A DNA stretch of 64,000 bases, from assembly GCA_022828595.1 (NCBI GenBank), contig JAKGHH010000004.1:78334270-78398269 (forward strand). Direction: 5' to 3'. The DNA is from Nelumbo lutea. Its lineage: Eukaryota > Streptophyta > Magnoliopsida > Proteales > Nelumbonaceae. The notes beneath the pieces are model-generated. The model was not told where the DNA came from. It saw nothing but the letters and a program-made list of their open reading frames with translations, and searched no databases. The translations under genes and the position numbers were made by a program. This document shows positions 45,035 to 56,843 of the stretch, in pieces. Position 1 is the first letter of the stretch. Every line of letters begins with the position of its first letter.

Positions 45035-45411
45035 CGACGGCTTGACAAACTGCACGGTAAAAACCAGCATAGTCCTTGGCATCGACAGTGGCATTGTTAT
45101 AGCATTCATCTATTATGGGTTCAATTCTCTTAGCCTTCTTTTCCTCGTCCTCGCTTCCTACTAAAAGAAAATAAAAGGCAGTAAGAGACAGCTCCAATTT
45201 CATAGAGGTAAGGAAACTTGTTGCATTACAAAATCATCCTAATTAAATTTTAAAAGAAAATTCTTACTTTTTCAATGAATTTCCTAATAAATATAAGCCC
45301 ATTTATCCTCAGTCAAAATCCCACAAATTCTATTTGTAAGAACATAGACAAAAATAGATAATAGAGAGAAAGAGAGGTACCATTTGCTAATTTTATCATG
45401 ACTTGCCCCAT
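42049..45411 (-). CDS. Small conserved plant protein, EF-hand-like
   Basis: Four exons: 45381-45411, 45034-45160, 43732-43804 and 42049-42300, joining in phase to 161 codons (160 residues). The protein starts MGQVMIKLAN, then SEDEEKKAKRIEPIIDECYN, DYAGFYRAVCQAVE, EINKQLGNTQFIVPSTTKLQ, KGKESGSLTKEEFGKILQDV and a hydrophobic Gly/Ala-rich C-terminal half that may contact a membrane (GAGLTGTGAKAMLLSIFG, ELFLPCITSATVFILAKL). It resembles a plant family sometimes labelled calcium-binding EF-hand, although the loop lacks the usual Asp ligands. Its function is unknown to me. Exon 2 has a tandem TAGTAG acceptor, giving VGSEDE or GSEDE. The exon 2 donor (GA|GTCTCT) is weak and abuts a (CT)n run. Confidence 0.75.
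43980..44299. mobile_element. hAT-type MITE in intron 2 of the EF-hand-like gene
   Basis: 320 bp, flanked by ATCTCAAC (43972-43979) and GTCTCAAC (44300-44307), an 8-bp target duplication with one mismatch. The ends are imperfect inverted repeats (TAGGGATGCCTACCC and TAGAGGTGATCATCA), and subterminal AAACCGAA / TTCGGTTT words pair. An (AT)n tract lies at 44107-44123. Confidence 0.7.
44999..45032. repeat. (GA)n microsatellite at a splice donor
   Basis: About 16 GA units end one base from the inferred exon 2 donor of the EF-hand-like gene at 45033. Confidence 0.9.
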
Positions 45412-45781
45412 CCTTCTTCCTTCTTAATTTCCCTTGTTGTGAGGATGCAAATATTTAGGGTGATGAGACAAGTACAAATACTAGAGATAGAGATGCAACG
45501 CTTGGCTAGGGGTAGGGGTAGTCTATTGCAACTTGCATTTCTTTGAAAAGAAGCAACATCTAGAAGAAGGCTGTGATATTCCCTACTGAATTAATACCCC
45601 TCAGTCTCATACAAAGGAAAAGGACTGACACGAAGGAGATACTCAAGTAAGGAAGCTATTCGCATGCCCTCTATGTAGAGAGAGAGAGAGTAAAATGGTT
45701 TTCAAGTGGTAGTCTGGACAAGAAGCCAAGTATCCGCATTATATAAATATATAAAGAAGAAAGAAAAACCTGAAATTCCTT

Positions 45782-45959
45782 GGTCGATACCAAACTTGGT
45801 AGGCCCACATGGGCTCAGATCTAATCAAGTTTGTAGGCCCATATTAAACTAATGTGGTCGATACCAAACTTGGTAGGCCCATATGGGCCCAGATCTGAAC
45901 AAGTTTGTAGGCCCATATTAAACTAATGTGGTCGATACCAAACTTGGTAGGCCCATATT
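45782..45959. repeat. 74-bp tandem repeat, 2.4 copies
   Basis: Units start GGTCGATACCAAACTTGGTA at 45782, 45856 and 45930. Each contains AAGTTTGTAGGCCCATATTA. The first two are nearly identical, and the third stops after 30 bases. The array abuts a LINE fragment. Confidence 0.9.
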
Positions 45960-46037
45960 CAGAAAGAAAAACCTTTCTCGGACATCATCAGCCCTGATCT
46001 AACCATCCAAACTTGGTTCAACAGTGCAACGATACCA

Positions 46038-46262
46038 AACCAAGCCAACCTTACAGGGATTACACTCATACCAAAATGCAAGAGTCCTTCTGAAATTGGA
46101 CAATATCGGCCTATTAGCCTTATTAATGTCTCCTATTGGATACTTTCAAAATGTATGGCTCTCAGGCTCCGCCAACTGCTCCCCTTCTTAGTGGACCACT
46201 CTCAATGTTTATCGCAGCCATACATGGAAAACATCTCATCTTCTGCTGCAGGGGGAGATGTT
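46038..46262 (+). pseudogene. LINE (L1-type) reverse transcriptase fragment
   Basis: A plus-strand frame reads NQANLTGITLIPKCKSPSEI, GQYRPISLINVSYWILSKCM and ALRLRQLLPFLVDHSQ. This is the start of a non-LTR reverse transcriptase, where ITLIPK, YRPISL and (K)ILSK.(L)A.RL..LLP are standard. Only about 70 codons remain, truncated on both sides. Confidence 0.85.
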
Positions 46263-46282
46263 CCCAATTCATGGGGGTAGTA

Positions 46283-46936
46283 TGTTGTGAGTAGAGGTGG
46301 GCAGGAGATTCATAGTCTTTTCTACATGGCCATTAAGTTGGATTTTGGCTTGAATGGTCAATTATCTTAATTGTGCTTGAACGGATGGGGTGAATGGCCA
46401 TTGAAGAGCCTTGAACGAGGCCGTACTTCAAGACCTGTGATCAAGAAACAAAAGTCAAAGGCCCAAGGAGTTATCCCCGGGTAAAAACTCCAACACTCAA
46501 GCCAGTAGGAGGTGGTAGGATGGTCAGAACGAGCTATAAGGATGTCGGTCTGAGCTAAGTAGCAGTGTAGATTTCAGAAGTTTGATCCCTTACCTCGAGC
46601 ATGGAGTACCTTTTTATAGCCGAAGTTCCATATCCTGGTCGGATTGGGCTTCCGGAATTGTCGGTATGAGATTAACCATTAAGATATTCGGGATAAAGTC
46701 CCATTCCCCAGCGGAGTCGTCTTTCCTTATTCCTCCTTATCTGTAGTTGTGCTCATCCATATGACATGTAATTGACGTAGCTAAAAGGATAAGATGGGGG
46801 GGCACAACAATAGCATAATTTGACTGAACTAGAATAATGTGGTAGGACGATAACTGGGCGGCCACGCATCTCCCAGGACCAACTCAGCCATGACCCGAAT
46901 AGTAACCATACCAATCACCAGCGCCCAAATGTTAGA
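46283..46936 (-). repeat. Probable LTR remnant, minus strand
   Basis: The minus strand shows a TATA box (GCTATAAAAAGG near 46612-46623), then TGGCTTGAGTGTTGGAGT, close to the ACTTGAGCATCGGAGC found near the end of the element 1 LTR. TTTGGGCGCTGG near 46919-46930 could be an old primer site. Ends and target duplication are not resolved. Confidence 0.4.
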
Positions 46937-47679
46937 TTACATTTAAGAAGAAGAAGAAGTCGCTTGACGTCAGTTGCCACCGGTCACCACTCACTAGTGG
47001 TATCGTTGGACGTCAGTGGTCTAGTTAATGATTAGGGTTTAGACAAAAGATAACAAAATAGGATTTCATGTGTGCGCGCGCGTGTGTGTGAGTGAGAGAA
47101 AAAGAGGGAAAGAGGATATGCTCGCTTGAATGTTGAATAGAAAGTTATTTTGAGCTTTTAGTACCCGGTCCAACCAAGAAATTCGTCGTTAAGACAAGAA
47201 TTCCATCAGTTTGCGTGTTAAGAGTCGTGTTTAAAATTCATTGGAGGGTCCACGCCTCCTGTGAACCCATGGGTTCACATGATGTGAGCTAGATTTATCG
47301 ACTCATAGATTGATGCGGAGCTAGATCCAACTTCAAAAGCTGTCAATGGTTCGAGTTTGTGCACACATAGACCCAAACCTAGGGTTTGTAATACTAGACT
47401 CATAACCAATCCTATGCTTATGAAATTTGGCCCAATAAGATCTCCTTATACTTGACAAGCATCTATCATGGAATGATAATTTTAGACATTATATTGTTTT
47501 GTCATCTCAAAATATTTTAGGGTAAAAGACTTAAAACCTCCCTCGAAATTTCATCCCCCCCTTTTTTTTTAAATTGTACTAAGACCTTTTCTATTGGGTG
47601 ATGTCATTTCATTGGACAACCCCCTCTCCTATCACTGTGTATAAATCAATTTGTAGTTTGTACATGAGAGCATGTTTGG

Positions 47680-48154
47680 GTGAATTGCTAAAACCTCCCG
47701 TGAAGTTTTGTAATTGCAATCACCTCCCCTAAATTTTTTTACACATTTTCAAATAAACCCCTTCTATTAGAATCTTTTAAAAAGAGAAAGTGCATTTACT
47801 ATTAAGTCTGGTTTTTATCAAAAACAAGCAACCCAAATTTTATAGACAACAACAAAAAGAAAGGAGAACTCAAAGTTGCATCTTTACATTTGAGCGATTG
47901 ATATAAAGGGCAAACTTGAAAAATAAATCAATTTCAGAAAAAAATATATTGGAAGGGTTTGGGTTAGTGATTCATATGAAGAGAAAATTTGGAAAAACGA
48001 ACATTTTGGTTAAAAGTAAATGTATAAATATTTTAGACATTTTCATGCATATTTTTAGAAGATTCAAACAAAAGGGGTCTACTTGCAACTATGTTAGAAA
48101 ATTCAAGGAGGTGACTGCAATTACCAAACTTCAATTGAGGTTTCAGCAACAACC
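47680..48154. mobile_element. Long-TIR (MULE-like) non-autonomous element
   Basis: About 45 bases at the left end (TTGCTAAAACCTCCCGTGAAG, then AATTGCAATCACCTCC) match the inverted right end (TTGCTGAAACCTCAATTGAAG, then AATTGCAGTCACCTCC). Long inverted repeats point to a Mutator-like MITE. The expected 9-bp duplication is not clear. Confidence 0.6.
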
Positions 48155-49407
48155 AGAAACTTTAAGAAAGATTTCAAAAATTTAACTTAATTTTTTTCTT
48201 AAAAAAAAAAGAAAAGAAAAACTAAGTTTACCCATTCTTACTCCTCTCTTGAAACTAAACCCAATGACAATCCACCTACAACACCAACAACCAAAGAAGA
48301 TGAATAGTTCTCGTAATTAAACAGCAACCAACAATGATATCTCAGTTTATAGGAAAAGATCACAAATAAGAAATAAAACACACACATACACAAATAGCAT
48401 GTGTTTGATTTGAATGAAAACGTAAGGAAACAGGTACACATAGGCCACAAAAAAAATAAGGAAACATCGAATCCCTGATGGACACGTGACACACTAGGGG
48501 CAATCTCATCATTTCACATGCCTCAAAGGGCATCTCTCATATTTCACAATGGCCTTAATGGTCGACTACGCGGTAAACACTTTAGTGGCCCTAACTTTCA
48601 TTGTACCCCGATATGCGGAGCCATTACAAATGAGGTAATGCAGAAAATAATGGCACCTCACCTATAAACAGGGGCTAAGAGCCATAGGTAATGTTCTTAG
48701 GCTCTATAGTTCTAATTCTAACACTTGCTCTTGTTCGTGTTACCTTGGTGCCTCTAACATCTTTTTGTGTTGATAGGTGGGATCCGTACTAAAATATTTG
48801 GTAACATCAATGGTGTTATTGAGAATGACAATATCTGAATTCTCAGTTTTAAATTATTATCGCCAATCATCAAGATAATTTGAGAACGAGAAATCACTCA
48901 CCCTTTCCAAACATTTGGCCATTAGTGATTTAATGACTCACATTTAGACTGCCATTAAATCACAGTTGCTTGCCTTTGGGCCCAAGCAATTACTGATTTA
49001 ATGCCAATATCATACTCCAGCATCCTTGGCTAGACCCATTTAATAAAATAGGTAATTCAAATAATTAATTTTGAGACCAATTCGTAAATTCCAATTTGAT
49101 GGTGTAAATAGTTAAAAAAAAAATCAAACAACGTGGTCAATCGTGGTTTTTGAACAACCCAATCGGTTCATCCATGAACCGGACCACTAGTCTACTTATA
49201 TTAGTTGAACTGGTTCAAACCAGTTCGGTTCAACCCATAACAAATAGGTCACTAATCCCACCAGCAAGTTGGTATTTTCTGGTCTAAGCTATCTAATGCC
49301 AAACATTATTATAGGTAAAAACGTTACTATAGGTAATGAGGCCTTAGTCCATAACTAATAAAACAAACTAACGCAATTGGGACCTTGTTGAGTGAGCCCT
49401 ACGATTA
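48155..49407. other. Intergenic, with a possible degraded LTR at 48477-48832
   Basis: A stretch beginning TGATGGACACGTGAC and ending GTAACATCA contains CTATAAAC and a T/C-rich leader, in the style of a gypsy LTR. No target duplication matches, so the call is weak. The rest shows no gene. Confidence 0.3.
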
Positions 49408-49694
49408 GGGTCTCGTTTAGCTCATAGGAATAGGGGTCTGGAATTGGAATTGGAATGGGCTATTCTAATTTCAACCTTTTAGTTGGATGGAATCAGAATC
49501 CCATTCCCATTCTTGCTGGAATGGCATCTCCCATTTGAGGTCTCCTTTAGTTGGGAATGAAATATCATTCTTGCTGATTCTAGTTATCATTTTCATTCCT
49601 GTCTTAACAAAACAGGTTATGAGAATAGACCATTCCGATTCTGATTATGATTTCGAAAGATTTTGATTCTAATCTTGACTGCGAACCAGACACG
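49408..49694. mobile_element. MITE copy A (shares family with 58892-59145)
   Basis: About 287 bp, with GTCTCGTTTAGC at one end and the near complement of GTCTGGTTCGCAG at the other. The interior is rich in GGAATGG / CCATTCC words. Its reverse complement matches 58892-59145 along most of its length. Confidence 0.65.
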
Positions 49695-49881
49695 ATAATT
49701 TTGGTCTCTCCATGACTGCATTTGATGACATGGCATCGGACAAGTCCAAATTCTCTACTGGTCAACAATATATATTAATTGTATGTGGGGTCCACTGCAT
49801 TCCCCTAGGCAAATTAAATATGGTGGGCGTGTAAGGTATGATTTATGATTTTAGTGAGCAAAATTGTCAACCAATTAATAA

Positions 49882-50321
49882 AGGTGTTTGGCATGGTGTT
49901 GGGAACATCACACTTTTTTGTCATAAAACTGTGTTGGGAATGTGTGAGTTGTAAGCATTTGTTTGGAAGAGATGCTGCCACATAGGCTGTTTTTTGGAAA
50001 AATAGTACTGATTTTGTTTGATACCAGTGCTGTAGAATCATTTTCAGCATTGGTCATATTATCCAACGTCCAAGATGATGCCACATTGATGCCACATCAT
50101 TGCACCTTTGGTAGCAACAAATTGTTTTCTTAGAAAACATCAAATTTGATGTTGCTTCATACCACACTTTCCCAATTTTCAAGGTGTGGTTTGAAGCAAC
50201 ATTTTTATGAAAAAACATTACCAAATAAGGGATTGTTTTCTGAAACACCATTTTTTTTTTCCTGATTTGGCGCCTACATGGTGTTGTTTTATCAGAAAAA
50301 CGGCATCAATGCCAAACACCT
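49882..50321. mobile_element. TIR element with AGGTGTTTGGCAT ends
   Basis: 440 bp, with perfect 13-base inverted ends AGGTGTTTGGCAT / ATGCCAAACACCT. The interior has further inverted pairs (GGTAGCAACAAATTG and AATTTGATGTTGCTTC). No coding capacity. I could not find matching target duplications. Confidence 0.65.
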
Positions 50322-51618
50322 ACTAAGCTTATAAACCTTGTTAAAAAAATTTATTTGATCATACGTTCAACCATAGATCATTAGGTTTGAGTCCTCATGC
50401 ATATGGCTATCGATTAAACAAGTTGGACACCCATTTACAGGTCATGTTGTGACCATCGGTTGGGACAAATAGTATTGTAACACAACAGTGAGCTTGGCCC
50501 CATCATACCATCAAATAAAATTATGATGATATTAATCATGTTTTACATAACATTAGTTGATAATCTACAATCGATCATCAATAAAACATCTACGTTTATC
50601 TTTGTTACTGGTTTGTTAACCGTTTCCACCAACCTGGGATTTACAGTGTTGATGCCATCCAAATTGATCGGCATTACAAAAACATACAACACAATGATTA
50701 AAAGAAAGCAGCAGGAGAAAGAAGTATAAAACAAAATAAACGTCTTGAATCTAATAGATTGGGAATAAATACAACCCGAAATTCAAGTCATCTTGAGAAT
50801 AAGTAGTGTTACCAAAGCCCATTACCATAGGCGCACCAAAAACCCGAAATTTGCACTGACAGATTTATCTTTTTACCAAACAGATGGATGCAAATATGAA
50901 CTTCAATAAAACATGTTTTGTTTAATCAAAATCTCACTTAAATACAATTTTACTTCTTTTTTATTGATGTATTTTTACATCTTATTATCAATGTAAATAT
51001 GCATTGTTATGCCATTTGTCAATGTATAAATGTAATGCTGCCAAACACAATAAAAGTGAATCAGAGTGTAAATTTACAGTAAACCGGGATGATTTCTAAA
51101 TGCAGCCTAAGATGTAAAAATACTCTATAAAAAAGAAATAAATTTGCATTCAAGTAAATTTATACTCCAATATATGTGATGTTCCAATTCAATGGATTTC
51201 AATTCCACGAACTCCCGATATATACTTCATGGTTGTCAGAATCGGGTCAGCAACCAGTGCAAAATTATTGTGAATTTTGTGCCTGTTCGTCCGAAGTAAA
51301 TGGAATGAAGAAACCAGATCAAACCAGTCATCCCCACAAAGTTGGGAAATACTGTCCGTTAACTGGGATCTTGTGATACACGGAACAATTCTCCATTAAT
51401 TTTCTCGCTTTATTTGTTACTAATATGCTTCGTCTTCCTAATTACACGCGAAGATAGGAAGCGTCATGATTGTTCAACACATCTTTGCTCATTTATCATG
51501 TAAAAGCAGCATTTACATGATTTATGCCATCTACAAAAATGTCTAATTAATACCAATTCTGAAAAATAAAGCTAATTCTGCTCCTGCGGCTACTCTGCTA
51601 CTGTGGCGTTGGCCACAA
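50322..51618. other. Intergenic, no supported feature
   Basis: AT-rich sequence downstream of the ARM/TOG gene on the minus strand. Overlapping short open frames at 50523-50734 on both strands show no family resemblance. Confidence 0.4.
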
Positions 51619-53110
51619 CTAAGATGGGATTATCTTCATCACTGATTGTGCTCGAATGGGTGGTAAGTTAGAAGAGCAGAAGCTCTGCCACCGCTCAACT
51701 AGCGACGATCCGTCATCAGTGTTCGGTGCTTCATCTCTAATGAACGCCTCATGGATTGAAGTCACCGTGCTCCGGGCGGCTTCTCTTGCTTCGGGGAGCC
51801 TGTCATTCAGTAAATCAGCGGCCAGTTGAATCAGAGAAACCAACCCGAACTCTTTCATTCCTCCTAGTCCCTGTTACAGAAGTAAATGAAATTCATGTTA
51901 GGAGAAGCTCGATGAATGCTTGCTTCCCAAAAGCTTTCTAAATCTACCCCACATACCATATTGGAGACGCAGTTTGAAATGACGACAGCAGCTTTAGCTC
52001 TCACTCTAAGATTGGCGTGGCTAACGTAGGCCCGGAGCTTATGGAGAAGGGGAACAGGCGGCATGGAAGCTACCATAGCCTGCAGCGCCCTGTCTGCTTC
52101 TTCGCACACGAACCGCTTATCCTGAGATGCCTTCAGCAGAAGCTGCAGCAGCTATTCATTCATTCATTCAACCACAAACACGCACAAGCACAAGATAATC
52201 AGCATTTTGGTCGAGTTAAATGTTTCATTCGAATCTAGAGCTTTCTTGCAGAATTATCAAACCAGACAGAATTTGATGATGGGTGGATGGTTTCGGAACA
52301 GAAATTGAGAGCGATGGGTCAGTCCTACATACCAAGGGATCAAAGGCATCGGAGGCGGCGGAATCGAGTATGTTACCGCCGAAGGCGTTGAAGACGTCGG
52401 ACGAAGTCATAATGGACGTCTTACAGAGTGCGCTTCTGGGATTTTTCATTGCTTTCACCATTACCTGAGTGACCTTGTCTCTGCAGGCGTTACATACAGA
52501 TGAGAAAATCCTAGTTCTTCTGGAACTTATATGTTAAAGAGAAGAAAGAGAAGTAGCAGTGGAGGGAGATGACTTTACAAGATCGGTAGCAACAATGAGG
52601 AGTGGTGAAGTGCGAATCGCCTCGTGTCATTTAGTGACTCGCACACCTTCGTCCAGTCCTTTGAATTTAGTCCCTCCATTAAGCTCTGTTTTGGTAGAAA
52701 TTCAAAGAACATCAGAAAGAAGTGCAAGAAATCTACGGAAATTAAATAGAAAATGAATGGAATCCATTGAAATTTCTTCCACATCGATAATGGATTGAAT
52801 ACGAGAGATGGATATAGCTAACCCCGAAAGCAATTAAGTATAGAATGAGAAAAAGAACGAATTAAGCTGCGTTCAGGGAGAAAAGAAAAGAAGTTACTTG
52901 AATCCTGGTTTCTGGCTCTGGTAAGGCCTTGAGATCCTCTGATGCAATGTAATCGACTGCCAGGTCCCCAGTCGCCGCCGGTGGGGCCTTGTTTTCATCA
53001 TTGACTCCCAGATCAGAAGATGGCTTTCTGGTAGAAATGGCGACCTTTGCGACTTTTTTGGGCCTTTCCGGCGTGGTTGGAAGAGCGTTATCAAGGGGCC
53101 TGAGAGCCAT
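51619..53110 (-). CDS. ARM/TOG-repeat protein (TOGARAM-like)
   Basis: Five exons with consistent GT-AG borders and phases: 52898-53110, 52579-52685, 52333-52480, 51957-52151 and 51619-51870, giving 304 residues. The N-terminus is disordered and basic (MALRPLDNALPTTPERPKKV). Helical repeats follow: LMEGLNSKDWTKVCESLNDT, LDKVTQVMVKAMKNPRSALC, KTSIMTSSDVFNAFG, RFVCEEADRALQAMVASMPP, YVSHANLRVRAKAAVVISNC, and VSLIQLAADLLNDRLPEARE. This is the pattern of a TOG domain, which in other proteins binds tubulin. Plant members are annotated as ARM-repeat or TOGARAM-like; their role is not settled. Nothing looks broken, and the length is near that expected for the family. Confidence 0.85.
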
Positions 53111-54039
53111 TTCCGCTAATTCTATTACTCAAACGTAGTAGTCTAGAGTACAGACTGCTCGGAGCCGAGAGTAAGCAATAGTTCTGAGTTTTGAGGTGGC
53201 GAGAGAGGGAAAAAGGTGAAGGAGGAGAGTTGTTTTTTAACTTCTTTTGATTCATAGGTGGTTTAAAATTTAAAATTTGAAATGTGGTGAATAAACGTTC
53301 AATTCAGTAACGGATGTATTTTCATTAAGCCGGATTGCATGGAGTTTTGGAATCCGGTCGTTCAAAGTGGTGAAAAGCCTACTTTCCCATGTACGGTCCA
53401 TGGGCCTCCAGATGAGTGGGCCCGTCAAATAAAAGTTGATATTTAAACCGAATTATAAATAGGTGTGCTGTGCACTTTGATCCCTTTGTCACATTTAATC
53501 TTCAAAAATATATGATGGTTTAACGGCTAAGATTGTTCAACTGGGACTGACAGTTCTCTGATTGATTCGATTATTAGTCGTCTTTCTTATTCTCGGACAG
53601 ACACGCAGAGTGGATGGTGGGTACTACTCTCCCTTCCTTCCGAATTTTGGTAGAACTGGGGCCCGTCACCAATGACAAGGGAGATGATATATATGGCGAT
53701 CGTATCCCGTGAGTAAGCTTGTAGCCTTGTAGGAAGAGTTTGCGGGCAAATGGGCAATAGATTAGACAAGTTTGAGAGGGCTTTAGCTTTTTCCTAGAGC
53801 CGCTTTGAATAAGCTAGTAAATGCCTGTTTGGGATGGCTTTTAAGATATGGCTCCTGGCATTCTGAGCTGGGCCCCATATAAGAATGTCAAAAGTTATGT
53901 TTGGTAAAGATTTGGAAAATCAGTTATTTTGTTTTGAACGTAAGAAACACAACTAAAATAGGAAAATACTCCACGTAGGTTCTCCATAACGCATGGCTCA
54001 ATCACCATGGCTGAATTAACACACCTTACCTCCTACGCA

Positions 54040-54071
<32 letters not shown>

Positions 54072-54776
54072 AAACAAAAACCTCCAGTGCAAAGCCCTCC
54101 CAAACGGGATGTGTTTGGACTTTCTATATTTTTCTAGGCTTTCTATGTGTGGGACAACCTTACAAAGTTAGAAGGCAATGCATGAAAGCCCTCCCAGATG
54201 GGCACTAGGATGAATATGATCCAACTGGCCCATGGCAAGATGTAATGTAGCTTTGGCCCTGCAGGGACAAGTGCTTTTAGGGCTTATTGCTTTCAAGAAG
54301 CCATAAGCATCCTAAAATAACACTTGGTTAAAAAAAAAGGCATGCCATAAGCACCCCTAAATAAGGCAAAGGTGCTTTTCTTATAAGTACTTAATTCAAA
54401 AAATACTTATCCCCCACAAGACAGCTTTAGTTGGTCCACTAGAATACACAACACCGATGAGATGGTGAATGACCAATTGAACTTGATATGGCTTATGTTT
54501 ATTTGAAAAACAATGTCAGTTCATCGCCATGTTGTCATTTGTTCCAAAGTACTATTTCGTAAGCCTATTTATAAAATAAATATTCCTCTCGGATTATGTG
54601 TAAACCAACCATTTTGGAAGCTTCATTTTAATGTTTCCTCCAACATCAAGGTGTTTATTTATTGTTTTGCTTATATGATGCTTAATGGCGTCTACTGTCA
54701 CTTAGTTGTCAAACAAAAGTAGAAAAACATTTATTAACCACTCTTTCTCAGTTTTGAAGATAATTCAAATACAAAC
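53111..54776. other. Upstream region of the ARM/TOG gene and intergenic DNA
   Basis: 53111-53300 is the likely promoter and leader, with no clear TATA box. The remainder is intergenic. (AAAAAG)n lies at 54041-54075, and GGTGCTTTT/AAGCACC-type words occur near 54250-54400. No gene is recognised. Confidence 0.45.
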
Positions 54777-55511
54777 TGATGAAGGGTGATTTGGCCCGAC
54801 CTAGCGAAAAGAAGACGTGTGGACACGACCTGACCAAGAGATGGCAACTCAGCCTGACATGCCTAGTTCGCAATAGTTGAGATCAAGTATTCAGTCACCT
54901 CGGTGCAGGGCCACATCGGCATAAGGCTCACCTCGGCATTGAAGCACTTTGGCATTCAATCCAGTTCGGAACTAAGGAACCGAAGTACCAGTTTGGGACC
55001 AACGACTCGAATCGCCACGTAATTGATTCCCGCGTAACCAACTTTAGAGGTCTCTCCAACGGAACCCGAATCTCGAATCCCTCGAGATCACGATGAACTA
55101 ACAGATTTTGACTTTTCCGAGATTATGGTTAGGGCTCATCCCGACTTTGCCAGAGTCGGAAGTGGAACAATAAGCCTTATCTACTGCTCCTTCGGAAGCG
55201 GAACGAACTCTATCTCCACACCTCAGATATCTTGGAGCTCTTTCATGAGTTCCACGGCTGCTCCATTATATAAAGGCACTAACCCAAATGATGCAAGGTA
55301 CGCGTGATTCTTCTACTCTCTAGCTCTCTAAGTACTCTAAGCTCTCAAAGCTTTTCAGCTCGCATCAGTTTATTGACTTAAGCATTGAAGCGACCTCGTT
55401 GGGCTAGTCACCCCGAGTTCTTTGATCCTTTCTTATAGATTCACTTAGCTCGCCATCCGACTAGAAGCCAGATCATCCTTCAATACTGAGTAGTCAGATC
55501 ACGCAACATCA
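54777..55511 (+). mobile_element. Solo LTR of a gypsy element
   Basis: 735 bp, starting TGATGAAGGGTGATTTGGCCC and ending AACATCA, the same ends as elements 1 and 2. It is flanked by a perfect 5-bp duplication CAAAC (54772-54776 and 55512-55516). A TATA box (TATATAAA) lies at 55267-55274. A lone LTR with its own duplication is the product of recombination between the two LTRs of one insertion. It belongs to a related but different family. Confidence 0.9.
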
Positions 55512-55516
55512 CAAAC

Positions 55517-56100
55517 ATTTTTCAAATAAATAGAAGTCATACCTAACACCACCTAATGAGTCATCAATATATGCTAGGCCTAAGACATGTGATGCTATTA
55601 TATAAAACTTGTAGATTTTCCAATACTCAAAGGTCTCTTAAAAGAATTAAAACCATTAGAGAGAGAGAAAGAGAGAGGTCTAAACACAATTGAAGACAAG
55701 CAAGAATTGCCTGAACAAATATTCAATTGTTGCATTAGAGTGTCCTCCTACTGAGCATGTTAGTAACAATCTGGATCAGGTAGGCACAAATTGTGAGCAC
55801 ATTGGATAAGCACTTAAAAAAAATCTTTTTGACACATGTCCCTTAAAATACCCCTAGCCTACCATTGATAAAATTAAAAACAACTTTTGAAATAGTTGTT
55901 AGAATATTTATTAAGTGCTTGTTGAATGTGCTCAAAATGTTGTGTTTGGATCTCAATTTTGATAAATCTCTTTTTCAATAGTTGGTTTACTTCTCATTTA
56001 CCAATCAACTTCTATGTTGTGTCAATTCCCACCTTGTGAACCCTAATAATTCCATTAACCCATTAACTAGGTATGTTGTTCAACACCTCGCCCCATAGTG
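55517..56100. other. Intergenic, no supported feature
   Basis: AT-rich sequence with a short (GA)n near 55660. Nothing coding is recognised. Confidence 0.4.
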
Positions 56101-56108
56101 CCAATGAT

Positions 56109-56835
56109 TAGGGGTGTTCAGATTATAAGTCAAACCGACTAAACCAATCAAATCGGATCGGCCCAACCCGATTTGGTCAGGTTTTTAAAATCATCGGTCG
56201 GTTTTGATTCTTGCAAGTAACTAAACCGATAGATTGGGTCAGTTTTAATTGTCATACTTGAAAATAGAAATAGAACCGAACCGAATCGAACATGTAATGC
56301 ACTAATGTATAGTGTTTCCATCCTTTGCTATTGTCATATTGCTTCTTACTTTCTTACTCATAGTCCTTTTCTATCCTAGTTAGCTTTAAGTTTAAGTAAC
56401 ATTAGTTAAATAGGGAATTGCTTTTGTATGGGGATTGTTATTTCCTTTTTCTACAAAGTTTACATCGAAAATGAAACATGGAAATGAGATAAGGGGGGAA
56501 GCTTGAGTCAATTTCAATGTCTTTTTATTTATTACATTTTTGGGATGGGCAAGCTCTGCAAGAAAAGATCCCTAAGGCTTTAAACTTGCCAAACTTGGGG
56601 AGAAATTTGAAATTTCTGTTGCACACACTAAACACTACATAGCCTCTTGCTTTTGCCCATTGCCCAAACCAACCAGCTAAACCGACAAGCCAACCCAAAT
56701 TGACCCTTCATGTTTGCGTTGGTTTTACTTTAGTGTGGGTCGGTTTCAGTTTGGTGAATAAGCAACCCGACAAGGTTGGATCGATTGAAAAAAAAATCAT
56801 TGAAACCAACCCAGCCCGACTCATGAACACCCCTA
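56109..56835. mobile_element. hAT-type non-autonomous element
   Basis: 727 bp, flanked by a perfect 8-bp duplication CCAATGAT (56101-56108 and 56836-56843). The terminal repeats are TAGGGGTGTTCA and TGAACACCCCTA. Subterminal regions are rich in AACCGA / TCGGTT. No transposase is visible. The TAGGGGTG start and 8-bp site are diagnostic of hAT. Confidence 0.92.
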
Positions 56836-56843
56836 CCAATGAT

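Noticed and set aside
45782..45959. Regularly spaced repeats as a CRISPR array
   Set aside because: The units are contiguous 74-bp tandem copies with no variable spacers, in a plant nuclear genome.
48477..48832. Second solo LTR
   Set aside because: The ends look right (TGATGG and ACATCA), but no 5-bp duplication flanks them and no second copy is available; kept only as a weak remark.
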